From: Hyphomicrobiaceae bacterium
Lineage (GTDB): Bacteria > Pseudomonadota > Alphaproteobacteria > Rhizobiales > Hyphomicrobiaceae
Reading direction: 5' to 3'
DNA length: 64,000 bases
NCBI GenBank assembly: GCA_020638035.1
Contig: JACKJI010000003.1
Coordinates: forward strand, 253,794 to 317,793
Shown here: positions 17,065-26,544 of the stretch, piece by piece
Layout: every line of letters starts with the position of its first letter
How positions within the stretch are numbered: the first letter of the stretch is position 1
Translations under genes and position numbers: made by a program
Notes under the pieces: model-generated
The model's input: the letters and a program-made list of their open reading frames with translations, nothing else
Told to the model about the DNA's origin: nothing
Database searches by the model: none

Positions 17065-18474
17065 CTATCGTTCGCGGAAGGCTTTGGCGAACTGGTCCTC
17101 GATCGGCTTGACGAGATAGGATAGCGCGGTGCGGCTTTCGGTGCGGATCTGCACGTCCGCTGGCAGTCCTGGCACCAGCGTCGCACCTGCGATTCTGGCG
17201 AGTTCGCCGTCGCTGATGGCAATGCGCACCGAGTAGTAGGGAAGCCCCGTGCGGCGATCCTCGCTGAGGTCGGCGGCAATCAGCTTCACCCGGCCCTCGA
17301 TTTCCGGCGTCGTACGTTGATTGAAGGCGGCGAAGCGGATCTTCGCCGTTGCCCCGAGCGCTATCTGCTCGCGGTCGCGCGGCGCCACCTGCGCATCGAG
17401 GGTCAAGGCGTCGCCGTCCGGCACGATCAGCAGGATGGGCTCGGCAGGGGACACCACTCCGCCGACCGTGTGCACGGCAAGCTGGTGGACGTGGCCGGTC
17501 ACAGGCGCGAGGATATTGATCCGCTTGAGCTGGTCCTCTGCCGCGACGCGCCGCTCGCTCAGCTCGGCCTGTCGAGCCTGGGCGTCGCGGGTCTCGGCCG
17601 CGACCTCCTTTTTGAATTGTTGCACCTGCTGAAGAATGACGATCTCGACTTCGGCGATTCGCCCCTTGGCCTGGGCAATGCCGGCCTCGATCTGTGCATG
17701 CTCGCCTTTGAGCCGTGCCGCCTCGCGTCGCAGCGCGATCATCTTGGATGCTGGAACGAGTCGCTTCTGCTCAAGCGTGGCGAGGCTCGCCAGCTCGCTG
17801 CTGATGAGTTCGATCTCGGTAGCCTTGGCGGCGCGCTGGGCGGTGAGCCCTGCAATCTCCTTCTCAAACTGCAGAATGCGCTCGCGCAGTTGCTTTTCCT
17901 GCCCCTCGAGCGACAGGCGGCGGCTGTCGAACAGCACGGTCTCGCCGTTGATGATCTGCGAGACTGCCGTGTCAGTCGACCATTGCTCGATCTCGTCGGG
18001 GAATCGGAGGGTCGCAGCTCCCGTCTGCTCTGCGGTGAGGCGCGCGAGCCGGGCGCTCGTCTCGACGATTTGGTTGGTCAGGATCTGCAGGTTTGCACGC
18101 GTCTGTGTGTCGTCGAGCGTGATGAGAAGATCGCCTTCCCGCACAAGGTCGCCGTTGCGGACGTGGATCGCACCGACGATCCCGCCCGTCGGATGCTGTA
18201 CTTTCTTGACGCTGGATTCGACGACCACCGTGGCAGGCGCGATGACGGCACCCGCCAGCTCGGTTCTGGCAGCCCACAGGCCAAACCCGCCGAACAACCC
18301 CAGCACGACGAACACCCCGCCGAAGATCAAGTGGTGGACCGGGGCGTGGACGGCAGCCGTCGTACGCGTTTCATTACGCGCTGGCGTGGCGCTCCCGGCG
18401 TCGCTTGCAGCGTGGTGCAAGCCGGTGTGCGTCAAAAGCTGCCCGCTGCCGTCAATACTTGCTCTGTCAGGCAT
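17065..18474 (-). CDS. HlyD-family type I secretion membrane-fusion protein (PrtE-like)
   Basis: 469 residues: a cytoplasmic N-terminal tail of about 48 residues, one transmembrane helix (about 49-70), a biotinyl-lipoyl half-motif (HPTGGIVGAIHVRNGDLVREGD), a long coiled-coil hairpin (about 135-325), the second lipoyl half (ILAPVTGHVHQL) and a beta-barrel C-domain with GLPADVQIRTESRTALSYLVKPI, the standard end of PrtE/HlyD adaptors. It would bridge the inner-membrane ABC exporter to TolC. It overlaps the ABC transporter gene by 8 nt. Confidence 0.92.
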   Translation of the reverse strand: MPDRASIDGSGQLLTHTGLHHAASDAGSATPARNETRTTAAVHAPVHHLIFGGVFVVLGLFGGFGLWAARTELAGAVIAPATVVVESSVKKVQHPTGGIVGAIHVRNGDLVREGDLLITLDDTQTRANLQILTNQIVETSARLARLTAEQTGAATLRFPDEIEQWSTDTAVSQIINGETVLFDSRRLSLEGQEKQLRERILQFEKEIAGLTAQRAAKATEIELISSELASLATLEQKRLVPASKMIALRREAARLKGEHAQIEAGIAQAKGRIAEVEIVILQQVQQFKKEVAAETRDAQARQAELSERRVAAEDQLKRINILAPVTGHVHQLAVHTVGGVVSPAEPILLIVPDGDALTLDAQVAPRDREQIALGATAKIRFAAFNQRTTPEIEGRVKLIAADLSEDRRTGLPYYSVRIAISDGELARIAGATLVPGLPADVQIRTESRTALSYLVKPIEDQFAKAFRER

Positions 18475-20272
18475 CGCTCGGCTCCCTGATATCGCTCGTA
18501 TCCGACGCGGCCTCCGCTGTCGTGCCGGCTGTATTGCGTGTGCCGGACACCGCAGCCGCTCCCGCCTGCGCCTTCAGCACGCGCCGCAGTACCTCGTCCC
18601 GTGGCCCGAAGTCCTGCGTCTGTCCATTGGCGATCACCAGCACCTTGTTGAGGCTCGACAGTGTGGCGGGGCGGTGCGCGATCACGATGGCGATGCCACG
18701 TCGGCGGCGCACACCAATGATCGCTTGCGTCAGCGCGGTCTCGCCCTGCTGGTCGAGGTTGGCATTGGGTTCGTCGAGCACGACAAGGAACGGATCGCGG
18801 AACAGTGCGCGCGCCAGGGCGATGCGTTGGCGTTGTCCGCCAGACAGGTTTGCACCGCTCTCTCCGATCTCGGTCTGGTAACCGGCCTCCAGCTGCACGA
18901 TCATGTCGTGGCATCCAGCCGCCCTGGCGGCGGCGATGATCTCCTCGTCACGGGCGGTCGGATCGAAGCGGGCGATGTTGGCCGCCACCGTTCCCCCGAA
19001 CAAGGCGATATCCTGTGGCAGATAACCGATATGGCGGCCGAGGCGGTCGGAGGACCACTGGTCGATGGCAGCCCCGTCGAGCCGCACTGCCGAAGCGGGC
19101 GAACCGGGCTTCCACACCCCGACGAGGGTCCGCGCCAGCGTCGATTTGCCTGACGCCGTTGGTCCGATGATGCCGAGACCGTCCCCGGCCGCGAGAGAGA
19201 AGTCGATGCCCTTGAGCGTCGGCTGGCGAGCAGCGGGTGGGCTGGCGACGAGCTTGGACACCTGCAGGGTGTCGCGGGGCTCGGGCAATGCCACCTGTGG
19301 TGTGTCGCCGAGCCCCGCGCCGGGTTCCGAGAACAGCATCACAAGTCGACGGTAGCTCTGGCGTGCGCCCATGAAGCCGCGCCAGTGAGCGATTGCGCTG
19401 TCGAGCGGTGCCAGTGCCCGCGAAAGAGTGATGGAGCCGGCGATGATGGCGCCCGGTGATAGCGCGCCAGAGATTGCGTAAAAAGCGCCGAGCCCGAGAA
19501 TGCCCGATTGCAGCATGAAGCGTACGACCCTGGCGAGCGTGCCCATCAAGGTCGTCGCGTCTGCGGCCCGCATCTGGTCCGTCATGTAGCGGTCGTTGAC
19601 GAGTTGCCAGCGCCGGGCAAGATGCTGGCCCATGCCGAGCGCCTGCACCGCCTCCCCGTTGCGCCGCGCCGCTTCCGCCAGACCATGCCGCTCACGGTGG
19701 CTTGCCGTCGCGGCCGCCGTCGGCGCCTTGCTCATCACCTCGGCAAGCCCGGTGAGCAGGGCGAGTATCATGGCCCCGGCCAGGGCGAACGCCCCCAGTA
19801 CCGGATGCAACATGGCGATGACGGCGAGGTAGATGGGCATCCACGGCAGATCGAACAGCGAGGCCGGCCCCATCCCAGAGAGAAATCCGCGGATCTGGTC
19901 GAGGTCGCGGATCGGCTCCAGCGAGGCATCGGCCCTCTGCGCCGACACCGCCGCGGAATGGACGAGGGCGAAGATCCTGCCTGAGACGAGCCGATCGAAC
20001 CGCATTCCGACGCGGCTCATCAGGCGGATGCGGAAAAAATCGAGCAACCCGAAGGCGATATAGAGCCCGCCCATGAGGACGGTCAGCCCGATGAGCGTCG
20101 CCACACTGCCAGAGGGCAATACGCGATCGTAGACCTGCAGCATGTAGAACGCGCCTGTCAGCGCCAGCACGTTGAGCACACCTGAGAAGATGCCGACGGC
20201 GAGCAGGATCGCGCGCTGTTGTTTGAGCGCGGCGGCGATCTCGTTTGCGGCTTTCGGCGCCAAGGCAGCCAT
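18467..20272 (-). CDS. Type I secretion ABC permease/ATPase (PrtD-like)
   Basis: 601 residues: six-helix ABC exporter domain (about 20-300) then the ATPase with Walker A GPTASGKSTL (from G370), Q-loop in YLPQDIALF, signature LSGGQRQRIALARAL and Walker B LVVLDEPNANLD. No N-terminal C39 peptidase-like domain, hence the PrtD class that exports proteins with C-terminal uncleaved signals (RTX proteases, lipases, or EPS-modifying glycanases). No RTX-type substrate gene lies in the window. Operon with the adaptor at 17065. Confidence 0.92.
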   Translation of the reverse strand: MAALAPKAANEIAAALKQQRAILLAVGIFSGVLNVLALTGAFYMLQVYDRVLPSGSVATLIGLTVLMGGLYIAFGLLDFFRIRLMSRVGMRFDRLVSGRIFALVHSAAVSAQRADASLEPIRDLDQIRGFLSGMGPASLFDLPWMPIYLAVIAMLHPVLGAFALAGAMILALLTGLAEVMSKAPTAAATASHRERHGLAEAARRNGEAVQALGMGQHLARRWQLVNDRYMTDQMRAADATTLMGTLARVVRFMLQSGILGLGAFYAISGALSPGAIIAGSITLSRALAPLDSAIAHWRGFMGARQSYRRLVMLFSEPGAGLGDTPQVALPEPRDTLQVSKLVASPPAARQPTLKGIDFSLAAGDGLGIIGPTASGKSTLARTLVGVWKPGSPASAVRLDGAAIDQWSSDRLGRHIGYLPQDIALFGGTVAANIARFDPTARDEEIIAAARAAGCHDMIVQLEAGYQTEIGESGANLSGGQRQRIALARALFRDPFLVVLDEPNANLDQQGETALTQAIIGVRRRRGIAIVIAHRPATLSSLNKVLVIANGQTQDFGPRDEVLRRVLKAQAGAAAVSGTRNTAGTTAEAASDTSDIREPSDA

Positions 20273-20634
20273 CTGGCTCTTTCGTCTGTTCGGTCAAGTC
20301 CGCGCGGCTTGCTGTCCGCTCCCGACACGGGCGCCCGGAGCGGGACAAAATCCGGATATGGCGGCGCATTGTTCGGGGTGGCTTGCCCGAGCAGCAAACG
20401 AACGGCGAGGTCGGGTCATCGGTGTCCACTCGTGACAAGAGATCGGTGGTGAACGCGCGAGGGAGCCACGCGGTATTCCCGGCGTCGAGGCTCGCTTCGG
20501 TCAATTGAAGCGTCCGGCCCCGTTCCGTCTTGGCCGGTTTGACGGAAGGTCAAGGATGGTGGATGCGATCATAGTCGATCCGAATGTCTCCGTCAGCACT
20601 CGGATGTTCATAGCGAGATCAGCAACCCAAACAC
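20273..20634. other. Divergent intergenic region (type I secretion / hrpB)
   Basis: No gene is supported; should carry promoters for the minus-strand secretion operon and for hrpB. Confidence 0.45.
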
Positions 20635-23175
20635 ATGCAATCCGATTACTCCCTGCCGATCGACGCCGAGCTGGAGCGCCTGAGCGCCGCACTGGCAGAA
20701 GCGCCCAATGTCGTCCTCATCGCGCCCCCTGGCGCCGGCAAGACGACGCGCGTGCCGTTGGCGCTGCTCGATGCGGCCTGGCGCGGTGATGGCCGCATTC
20801 TGGTGCTGGAGCCACGCCGTATTGCCGCCCGGGCCGCCGCCGAGCGCATGGCGCAGACGTTGGGCGAGAGTGTCGGCGCAACCGTCGGGCTGCGAGCGCG
20901 CCTGTCGTCGCGGATCGGCCCGCGCACTCGCGTCGAGGTCGTCACCGAAGGCGTCTTCACGCGCATGATCCTCGATGATCCCGCGCTCGACGGGATTGCC
21001 GCGGTGCTGTTCGACGAGTTCCACGAGCGTTCTCTCGACGCTGATTTCGGTCTCGCCCTGGCCCTCGATGCTCAGGCAGGTCTGCGCCCCGATCTCCGGC
21101 TCCTGGTCATGTCGGCGACACTCGAGGGCGCGCGCGTGGCGAACCTGCTGGGTGGTGCGCAGGTGATCGAAAGCGCCGGCCGCAGCCATCCCGTCACGAC
21201 GCGCTACCTGGGACGCGATCCGTCAAGCCGCATCGAGGACCAGATGACGGCTGCGATCCGCCGTTCGCTCGCCGCCGAGCCCGGCTCACTGCTGGCATTC
21301 CTGCCCGGGCAAGGCGAGATCCGCCGCGTCGCCGATCGCCTCTCCGAAGGCAACGGATTGGGTGCAGATGTAATCATCGCACCGCTTTATGGGGCCATGG
21401 ATGCTGCTGCCCAGGACCGTGCCATCACGCCGGCTCCCGCCGGGCAGCGCAAGGTCGTGCTGGCAACCTCGATCGCGGAAACGTCTCTCACCATCGAGGG
21501 CGTGCGCATCGTCGTCGATAGCGGTCTTGCCCGCGTGCCGCGCTTCGAGCCTGACATCGGCGTCACGCGCCTGGAGACGGTGCGGGCTTCGCGCGCCTCC
21601 GTCGACCAGAGGCGCGGCCGCGCTGGCCGAACCGAACCCGGGGTGTGCTATCGTCTGTGGGACGAACCGCAGACACAGAGCCTGCCGGCCTATGCGGCCC
21701 CCGAGATCCTGGCCGCCGACCTCGCCGGCCTGCTGCTCGATTGCGCGGCCTGGGGCGTTCAGGACCCCGCCGCGCTCGCCTGGCTCGATGCCCCGCCGCT
21801 GGCCTCGCTCGCCGCCGCGCGCGAGGAACTGACGGCGCTGGGCGCGATTGCCGAGGACGGGCGCATCACCGCAACCGGCCGCTCGCTGCGCGCCCTTCCC
21901 CTGCCGCCACGTCTTGCCGCCATGCTGCACCGGGCGACGAGTGGTGGCGCTGTTCTGGTGCGTCAGGCGGCCGAAATTGCAGCGGTGCTGGTGGAGCGCG
22001 GCCTCGGCGGCAACGATACCGACATTGCGCGCCGCCTTGAGATGTTCCGCCGCGACCGCTCGCGCCGCGCCAGCGATATGCGCCGGCTTGCCGAGGGTTG
22101 GGCGCGCATGGCGTCCGCGTCCGGGCAACAGGGGCGTGGCGCTGGCGAGTCCATCGGGCGCCAGACGCGTAGAGCGACACCCGATGCCGGGCCAATGTCC
22201 AGTGTGCCCCCCGAGGTCGCATGCCTCGCCGCAGCCTACCCGGAGCGCGTCGCCAAGGCACGCGGCAGTCCGGGCCAGTACCTGCTCGCTAACGGCCGCG
22301 CCGCCGCCCTCGATGCGGGTGATCCGCTGGCGCGCTCGCCCTATCTGGTCGTCGCCGAGATGCAGGGGGCTGCGGCCAGCACGCGCATTTTGCTCGCCGC
22401 CGCCGCCAGCGAGCGCGATGTCCTCAGCCTTGCAGGCGACCGCATCACCGAGCGGGACGGCTGTGAGTACGACGAGACGGCAGGCGCGGTCCGTGCGCGC
22501 CGCACACGTCGCCTCGGCGCCATCGTGCTGTCGTCCGAAGCACGTCCCATAGCGCCGGGCGAGGACGTTACAGTCGCTTTGGCCCAAGGGGCGGCACGGC
22601 GCGGCATCGATCGCTTGCCCTGGTCGAAGGCACAACAGCAGCTCCGTGACCGCGTCGCCTTCCTGCGCGCCACTGATCCGGGTGCTTGGCCCGACCTGTC
22701 GGACGCCGCGCTGGCGCAGACGACCGGAACGTGGCTCGCCCCGTTCCTGTCCGGCCGCACCCGGCTGTCGGAAATCACCGCTGCTGATCTCGGCAACGCC
22801 CTCGACGCGGTTCTGCCCTACGACTTGAAGCGCCGCCTGGACGCAGACGCGCCAACCCATTTCGAGGCGCCGACCGGCAATCGCATTCCAATCGACTATG
22901 AGGGGGCCGGCGCACCGCGTCTCGCCATCCGCGTGCAGGAGCTGTTCGGGCTCAAGACCCACCCCACGATCGCCGGCGGTCGTCTGCCGCTGACGCTCGA
23001 GCTGCTGTCACCTGCCCACCGGCCGATCCAGGTGACGCGTGATCTGCCGGGGTTCTGGGCGGGGTCCTGGGCCGACGTCCGCGCCGACATGCGCGGCCGC
23101 TACCCCAAGCACGTCTGGCCCGAAGATCCCGCGAGCGCCGCACCGACCTCCCGCGCCAAGCCGCGTGGCACGTGA
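20635..23175 (+). CDS. hrpB: ATP-dependent RNA helicase HrpB
   Basis: 846 residues, typical for the HrpB group of DEAH helicases. Walker A is PPGAGKTTR (31-39), the DEAH position reads DEFHERS, SAT motif MSATLEGARV, and helicase motif VI is QRRGRAGRTEPGVCYRLW. The HrpB-specific C-terminal region ends with the segment GFWAGSWADVRADMRGRYPKHVWPEDP-like that defines the family. Cellular role in most bacteria is unclear (RNA processing is assumed). The start at ATG 20635 has little Shine-Dalgarno. Confidence 0.94.
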   Translation: MQSDYSLPIDAELERLSAALAEAPNVVLIAPPGAGKTTRVPLALLDAAWRGDGRILVLEPRRIAARAAAERMAQTLGESVGATVGLRARLSSRIGPRTRVEVVTEGVFTRMILDDPALDGIAAVLFDEFHERSLDADFGLALALDAQAGLRPDLRLLVMSATLEGARVANLLGGAQVIESAGRSHPVTTRYLGRDPSSRIEDQMTAAIRRSLAAEPGSLLAFLPGQGEIRRVADRLSEGNGLGADVIIAPLYGAMDAAAQDRAITPAPAGQRKVVLATSIAETSLTIEGVRIVVDSGLARVPRFEPDIGVTRLETVRASRASVDQRRGRAGRTEPGVCYRLWDEPQTQSLPAYAAPEILAADLAGLLLDCAAWGVQDPAALAWLDAPPLASLAAAREELTALGAIAEDGRITATGRSLRALPLPPRLAAMLHRATSGGAVLVRQAAEIAAVLVERGLGGNDTDIARRLEMFRRDRSRRASDMRRLAEGWARMASASGQQGRGAGESIGRQTRRATPDAGPMSSVPPEVACLAAAYPERVAKARGSPGQYLLANGRAAALDAGDPLARSPYLVVAEMQGAAASTRILLAAAASERDVLSLAGDRITERDGCEYDETAGAVRARRTRRLGAIVLSSEARPIAPGEDVTVALAQGAARRGIDRLPWSKAQQQLRDRVAFLRATDPGAWPDLSDAALAQTTGTWLAPFLSGRTRLSEITAADLGNALDAVLPYDLKRRLDADAPTHFEAPTGNRIPIDYEGAGAPRLAIRVQELFGLKTHPTIAGGRLPLTLELLSPAHRPIQVTRDLPGFWAGSWADVRADMRGRYPKHVWPEDPASAAPTSRAKPRGT

Positions 23176-23269
23176 CGGCGCGCCAAAGCATGCTATCAGA
23201 GCCGATATCAGCGCTATCACCGGATCGCGATGGCGCACACGTTGGAAATCGTTCTGCAAAGGAGCCGCA

Positions 23270-24460
23270 ATGTCGTCTGCTGCAAACACGCCGTTCGATT
23301 GGGAAGATCCGTTCCTGCTGACCGGTCAGCTCACCGACGAGGAGCGGATGGTGCAGGAGACGGCGCGGCGTTATTGCCAGGACAAGCTCGCGCCCCGCGT
23401 CCGCGAAGCCTTCCGCCATGAGCGGACCGATCCGGAAATCTTCCGCGAGATGGGTGCGTTGGGGCTGCTCGGTGCGACCATTCCGGAAGAGTACGGCGGC
23501 GCAGGGCTCAACTACGTGTCTTATGGGCTCATCGCCCGTGAGGTCGAGCGCGTCGACTCCGGCTACCGCTCGATGATGAGCGTGCAGTCCTCCCTCGTCA
23601 TGCTGCCGATATCGACGTTCGGTTCGGAGGCGCAGAAACAGCGCTATCTGCCGGGCCTTGCGAGCGGCGAACTGATTGGCTGCTTCGGCCTGACCGAGCC
23701 CAATCATGGCTCCGATCCGGGCTCCATGGCGACGCGAGCGAAGGTCGTCGACGGCGGCTGGCGCCTCAACGGCGCCAAGACGTGGATCTCCAATTCTCCG
23801 ATCGCCGATGTGTTCGTCGTCTGGGCCAAGACCGACGACGGCACCATTCGTGGCTTCGTCCTGGACAAGGGAATGAAAGGCCTTTCCGCCCCGGCGATTC
23901 ACGGCAAGGTCGCGTTGCGTGCTTCCATCACTGGCGAGATCGTTCTCGATGATGTCGAGGTCAGCGCCGACGCGATGCTGCCGGGGGCGGCCGGCCTGAA
24001 GGGTCCCTTCACCTGTCTCAACTCAGCGCGCTACGGCATCGCCTGGGGAGCGCTGGGTGCCGCCGAATCCTGCTTCCACACCGCCCGCCAGTACGTGCTC
24101 GACCGCAGCCAGTTCGGTCGCCCGCTGGCCGCCAACCAACTCGTCCAACGCAAGCTCGCCGACATGTTGACCGAGATCAGCTTGGGTCTTGGCGCCTGCC
24201 TGCGGCTGGGCCGCATGAAGGACGAGGGGTCCGCACCTCATGAGCTCACCTCCGTCGTCAAGCGCAACTCGTGCGGCAAGGCGCTGGAGATCGCGCGCAC
24301 CGCCCGCGACATGCTGGGCGCCAACGGCGTCTCCGACGAGTTCGACGTGATCCGTCACATGGTCAACTTGGAAGCCGTCAACACCTACGAGGGAACGCAC
24401 GATGTGCACGCGCTGATCCTCGGGCGCGCCATCACGGGGATTGCCGCGTTCAATGGTTGA
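23270..24460 (+). CDS. gcdH: Glutaryl-CoA dehydrogenase (acyl-CoA dehydrogenase family)
   Basis: 396 residues. This FAD enzyme oxidises and decarboxylates glutaryl-CoA to crotonyl-CoA in lysine/tryptophan and glutarate degradation. Family markers are FGLTEPNHGSDPGSM, the ARYGIAWGALGAAE helix, and the C-terminal NTYEGTHDVHALILGRAITG in which E374 is the catalytic base. I chose ATG 23270 after AAAGGAGCC; the frame is open upstream into hrpB but homology starts here. No partner gene (regulator or CoA transferase) is adjacent. Confidence 0.92.
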   Translation: MSSAANTPFDWEDPFLLTGQLTDEERMVQETARRYCQDKLAPRVREAFRHERTDPEIFREMGALGLLGATIPEEYGGAGLNYVSYGLIAREVERVDSGYRSMMSVQSSLVMLPISTFGSEAQKQRYLPGLASGELIGCFGLTEPNHGSDPGSMATRAKVVDGGWRLNGAKTWISNSPIADVFVVWAKTDDGTIRGFVLDKGMKGLSAPAIHGKVALRASITGEIVLDDVEVSADAMLPGAAGLKGPFTCLNSARYGIAWGALGAAESCFHTARQYVLDRSQFGRPLAANQLVQRKLADMLTEISLGLGACLRLGRMKDEGSAPHELTSVVKRNSCGKALEIARTARDMLGANGVSDEFDVIRHMVNLEAVNTYEGTHDVHALILGRAITGIAAFNG

Positions 24461-24505
24461 GTGCGCCGTGTTCCTCCAGGGGCAGCGGTCGCTTGCATCG
24501 CGTCG

Positions 24506-25177
24506 TCACCGTGCTTGGCCTCCGCCGTCTTGCGAAATGTCGATCGGTACAGGCTCGATCGGCACGAGTTCGCGGTCCCAGTCGCGCCAGCCGTCGGTGC
24601 CTTCCGGGAACCAATAGAGCCGCGTGTAGCCGAGCCGGTCGACGCGCTTCATCGCGTTCCACGACATCCAGCAGTCGGCATGGCAGAAGAGGATCAGCGC
24701 GCGCGCCCTGTCGCCGTCCGTCAACCGGGCGAGGTTGTATGCCAGATACCGCTCGATGGTCGGCTCGAGCGCGCCACGTCCCACTTCGGGCAGCCACACC
24801 GCACCCGGCAGGCTCTGATGTGCCTTGGCCGCGCGCCAGCGCCCCGTTTCTGGATCGTAGCCGAGGCCCGTGATCGGCGAGACGTCGATCAGAATCGCTC
24901 GCTTGTCGCGGACGAGCAGGTCGATGTCGTCGATCCACACACGGGTTCCCGCTGGCGGAGCTTCTGGCACAGCGGCCTGATAGCGATCCACGCGAAATCC
25001 CGTGGCAGGGTCGAGGTGATCGTAGGCTGGTGTGTCCGCGGCGTGAGAAGTCCCCGCGACAAAGCAAGCCATCACCAGTGGCGCCGCCGCGAGCACGGCT
25101 CTCGCCAGAGCCGGCAGCCCTTCCGCAGCCTGCCACACGGTCACGGACAGGTCCCGCACTCGAAGTCTTGCTTTCAT
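24506..25177 (-). CDS. PQQ-catabolism-associated CXXXCW rhodanese-like protein
   Basis: 223 residues with an N-terminal signal region (hydrophobic about 24-42, SHAAD cleavage) and a rhodanese-like fold. The diagnostic ending is FCHADCWMSWNAMKR with C165, C169 and W170, the motif of the family found almost only beside PQQ alcohol dehydrogenases. A role in periplasmic redox or maturation of the quinoprotein system is inferred from context; biochemical function is unknown. Its start overlaps the stop of the beta-propeller gene (ATGA), so the two are co-translated. Confidence 0.85.
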   Translation of the reverse strand: MKARLRVRDLSVTVWQAAEGLPALARAVLAAAPLVMACFVAGTSHAADTPAYDHLDPATGFRVDRYQAAVPEAPPAGTRVWIDDIDLLVRDKRAILIDVSPITGLGYDPETGRWRAAKAHQSLPGAVWLPEVGRGALEPTIERYLAYNLARLTDGDRARALILFCHADCWMSWNAMKRVDRLGYTRLYWFPEGTDGWRDWDRELVPIEPVPIDISQDGGGQAR

Positions 25178-26151
25178 TTCTGCTTCGGCTTGATGGCGAC
25201 GCCCCAGGGGTAGCGCCCCACTGTAAGGGATTTCACCGCCTGCAGCTTGGTGACATCGATGACCGTGACGTCGTTCGACACGCCGTTGGTGGTGAGCAGA
25301 AGGTCTTCCTCCGGCGTCAGGGCGAGATGCCAGACGCGCTGCCCGACGAGGATGTACTTCACGACCTCCAGCTTTGCCGTGTCGATGACGGCGACACGGT
25401 TCGCCGGGCCCAGTGCGACGAACAGGCGCTTGTCGTCGCGCGTCAGCGCCATGCCGACCGGCTGGATGAGATCTGCCCGCACGCCTGGGATCTTAAAGCC
25501 GATCGTCTTCGTCACCTTGCGTGTCGCCATGTCGATGACGGCGAGCGTGCCACCGATTTCCGACGACACCCATAGTCGCTTGCCGTCATGCGTGAATTCG
25601 GCATGCCGCGGCCGCTGGTCGACGAGGATGTTGTCGAACACCTCGAATGTCGCGGTGTCGATGAAATGCGCCATGTTGGTGGTTTCCGACGTCGTCACGG
25701 CGATGGCATTGTCGGGTGAAACGGCCATGCCTTCCGGCTCGATGCCGACATCGACCTGCTGGATCACCTTGCGGCTCTCGAGATCGATGATCGTGGTGAC
25801 CGCATTGTCCTCGTTGGCGATGTAGAGGCGCTTGTTGTCGGGAGAGACGGCAAACTGCTCCGGGTCCTCTCCCGAAGGCAGGTCGTAGAGCCAAGCGTCC
25901 GTCGCAGCATCGTAGACCTGGACGGCGTCGCTGTCGCTGGCGCACACGAAGAAATGCTTGTAGTCGCGGGAAAACGTGATGCCACGTGGCCGCTGGCCGA
26001 CAGCGAACGTGCGAACGACCGACTGCGTCTCGGTGTCGATCACCGAGATCGTGTTGTCCTTCTCATTGGAAACGTAGGCCTCGTGCGTATGCGCTGCGCC
26101 CGGGGCCGCGATGATGGCGATCAGCGCCAGCACTCCGACTCTCGCCAGCAT
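25174..26151 (-). CDS. PQQ-associated YVTN-type beta-propeller protein
   Basis: 325 residues: signal peptide (1-20, ending AAHTHEA), then seven repeats of about 42 residues with the YVTN pattern (VSNEKDNTISVIDTETQSVV, IANEDNAVTTIIDLESRKVI, VSSEIGGTLAVIDMATRKVT and so on), the layout of the beta-propeller proteins encoded with PQQ alcohol dehydrogenases. It is periplasmic. The ATG at 26151 places the signal peptide correctly; the frame continues upstream without similarity. Divergent from the cytochrome gene, so the 390-bp gap between them is a shared control region. Confidence 0.87.
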   Translation of the reverse strand: MLARVGVLALIAIIAAPGAAHTHEAYVSNEKDNTISVIDTETQSVVRTFAVGQRPRGITFSRDYKHFFVCASDSDAVQVYDAATDAWLYDLPSGEDPEQFAVSPDNKRLYIANEDNAVTTIIDLESRKVIQQVDVGIEPEGMAVSPDNAIAVTTSETTNMAHFIDTATFEVFDNILVDQRPRHAEFTHDGKRLWVSSEIGGTLAVIDMATRKVTKTIGFKIPGVRADLIQPVGMALTRDDKRLFVALGPANRVAVIDTAKLEVVKYILVGQRVWHLALTPEEDLLLTTNGVSNDVTVIDVTKLQAVKSLTVGRYPWGVAIKPKQK

Positions 26152-26340
26152 CTTCGTATTACGTTCCCTGTTCAGGGCCTGCGTTGGCTGGGCCTTCGGC
26201 TCGCTTGCTGCGTGGACTGGGGCCTGCTGCGACCGCCAGAGGAGCGGGACGGTCACCATGTATCACGCCACAACCACGGGCAAAGCACCACATGGTCCGA
26301 GACGGCATCAAGCTAGGCCCGCAGGGTGCCGCAACTGAAG

Positions 26341-26356
26341 TGTACTATGGTACAAT
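26341..26356. promoter_or_regulatory. Candidate operator (TGTAC-TATG-GTACA palindrome)
   Basis: Perfect 5-bp arms TGTAC and GTACA around TATG, continuing into AAT. The 16 bases match the element before the alcohol dehydrogenase gene (30147-30162) at 12 positions. A LuxR-type regulator is encoded in the same cluster and could bind here; this is inference. Confidence 0.4.
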
Positions 26357-26447
26357 GTAACAGTATTGCCGAGGTGGGCGGTCGCAACTCACGCGCGCCG
26401 CCGCGCTCTGCAAGCTGCACACCGCGGAATGCCCGCTTGGGTCACTT

Positions 26448-26465
26448 TGTGCACTATTTGGCAAT
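26448..26465. promoter_or_regulatory. Shared upstream motif of the PedF-type cytochrome gene
   Basis: Contains ACTATTTGGCAAT (26453-26465), identical over 13 bases to 30150-30162 upstream of the alcohol dehydrogenase, with TTTGT preceding both. It ends 79 bp before the cytochrome start, a distance suiting a promoter or activator site. Confidence 0.45.
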
Positions 26466-26544
26466 GTGGCTGGCTCTCATGCTCGCTTATGGTGGTGGCA
26501 ACGAAAAGAACAACGACCCCAGTAAGGAAACGCGGAGTGCTTTG

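Larger units (their letters stand above)
26152..26544. other. Divergent control region of the quinoprotein cluster
   Basis: About 390 bp without a gene between the beta-propeller (minus) and PedF-type cytochrome (plus) genes. It contains the palindrome at 26341-26354 and the motif at 26448-26465. Confidence 0.5.

Noticed and set aside
17317..19153. Long plus-strand frames opposite the HlyD/PrtD-type genes
   Set aside because: Antisense to well-supported secretion genes, no similarity to a family.
21286..22962. 558-codon minus-strand frame inside hrpB
   Set aside because: hrpB motifs run through the whole region; the mirror frame has no domain.
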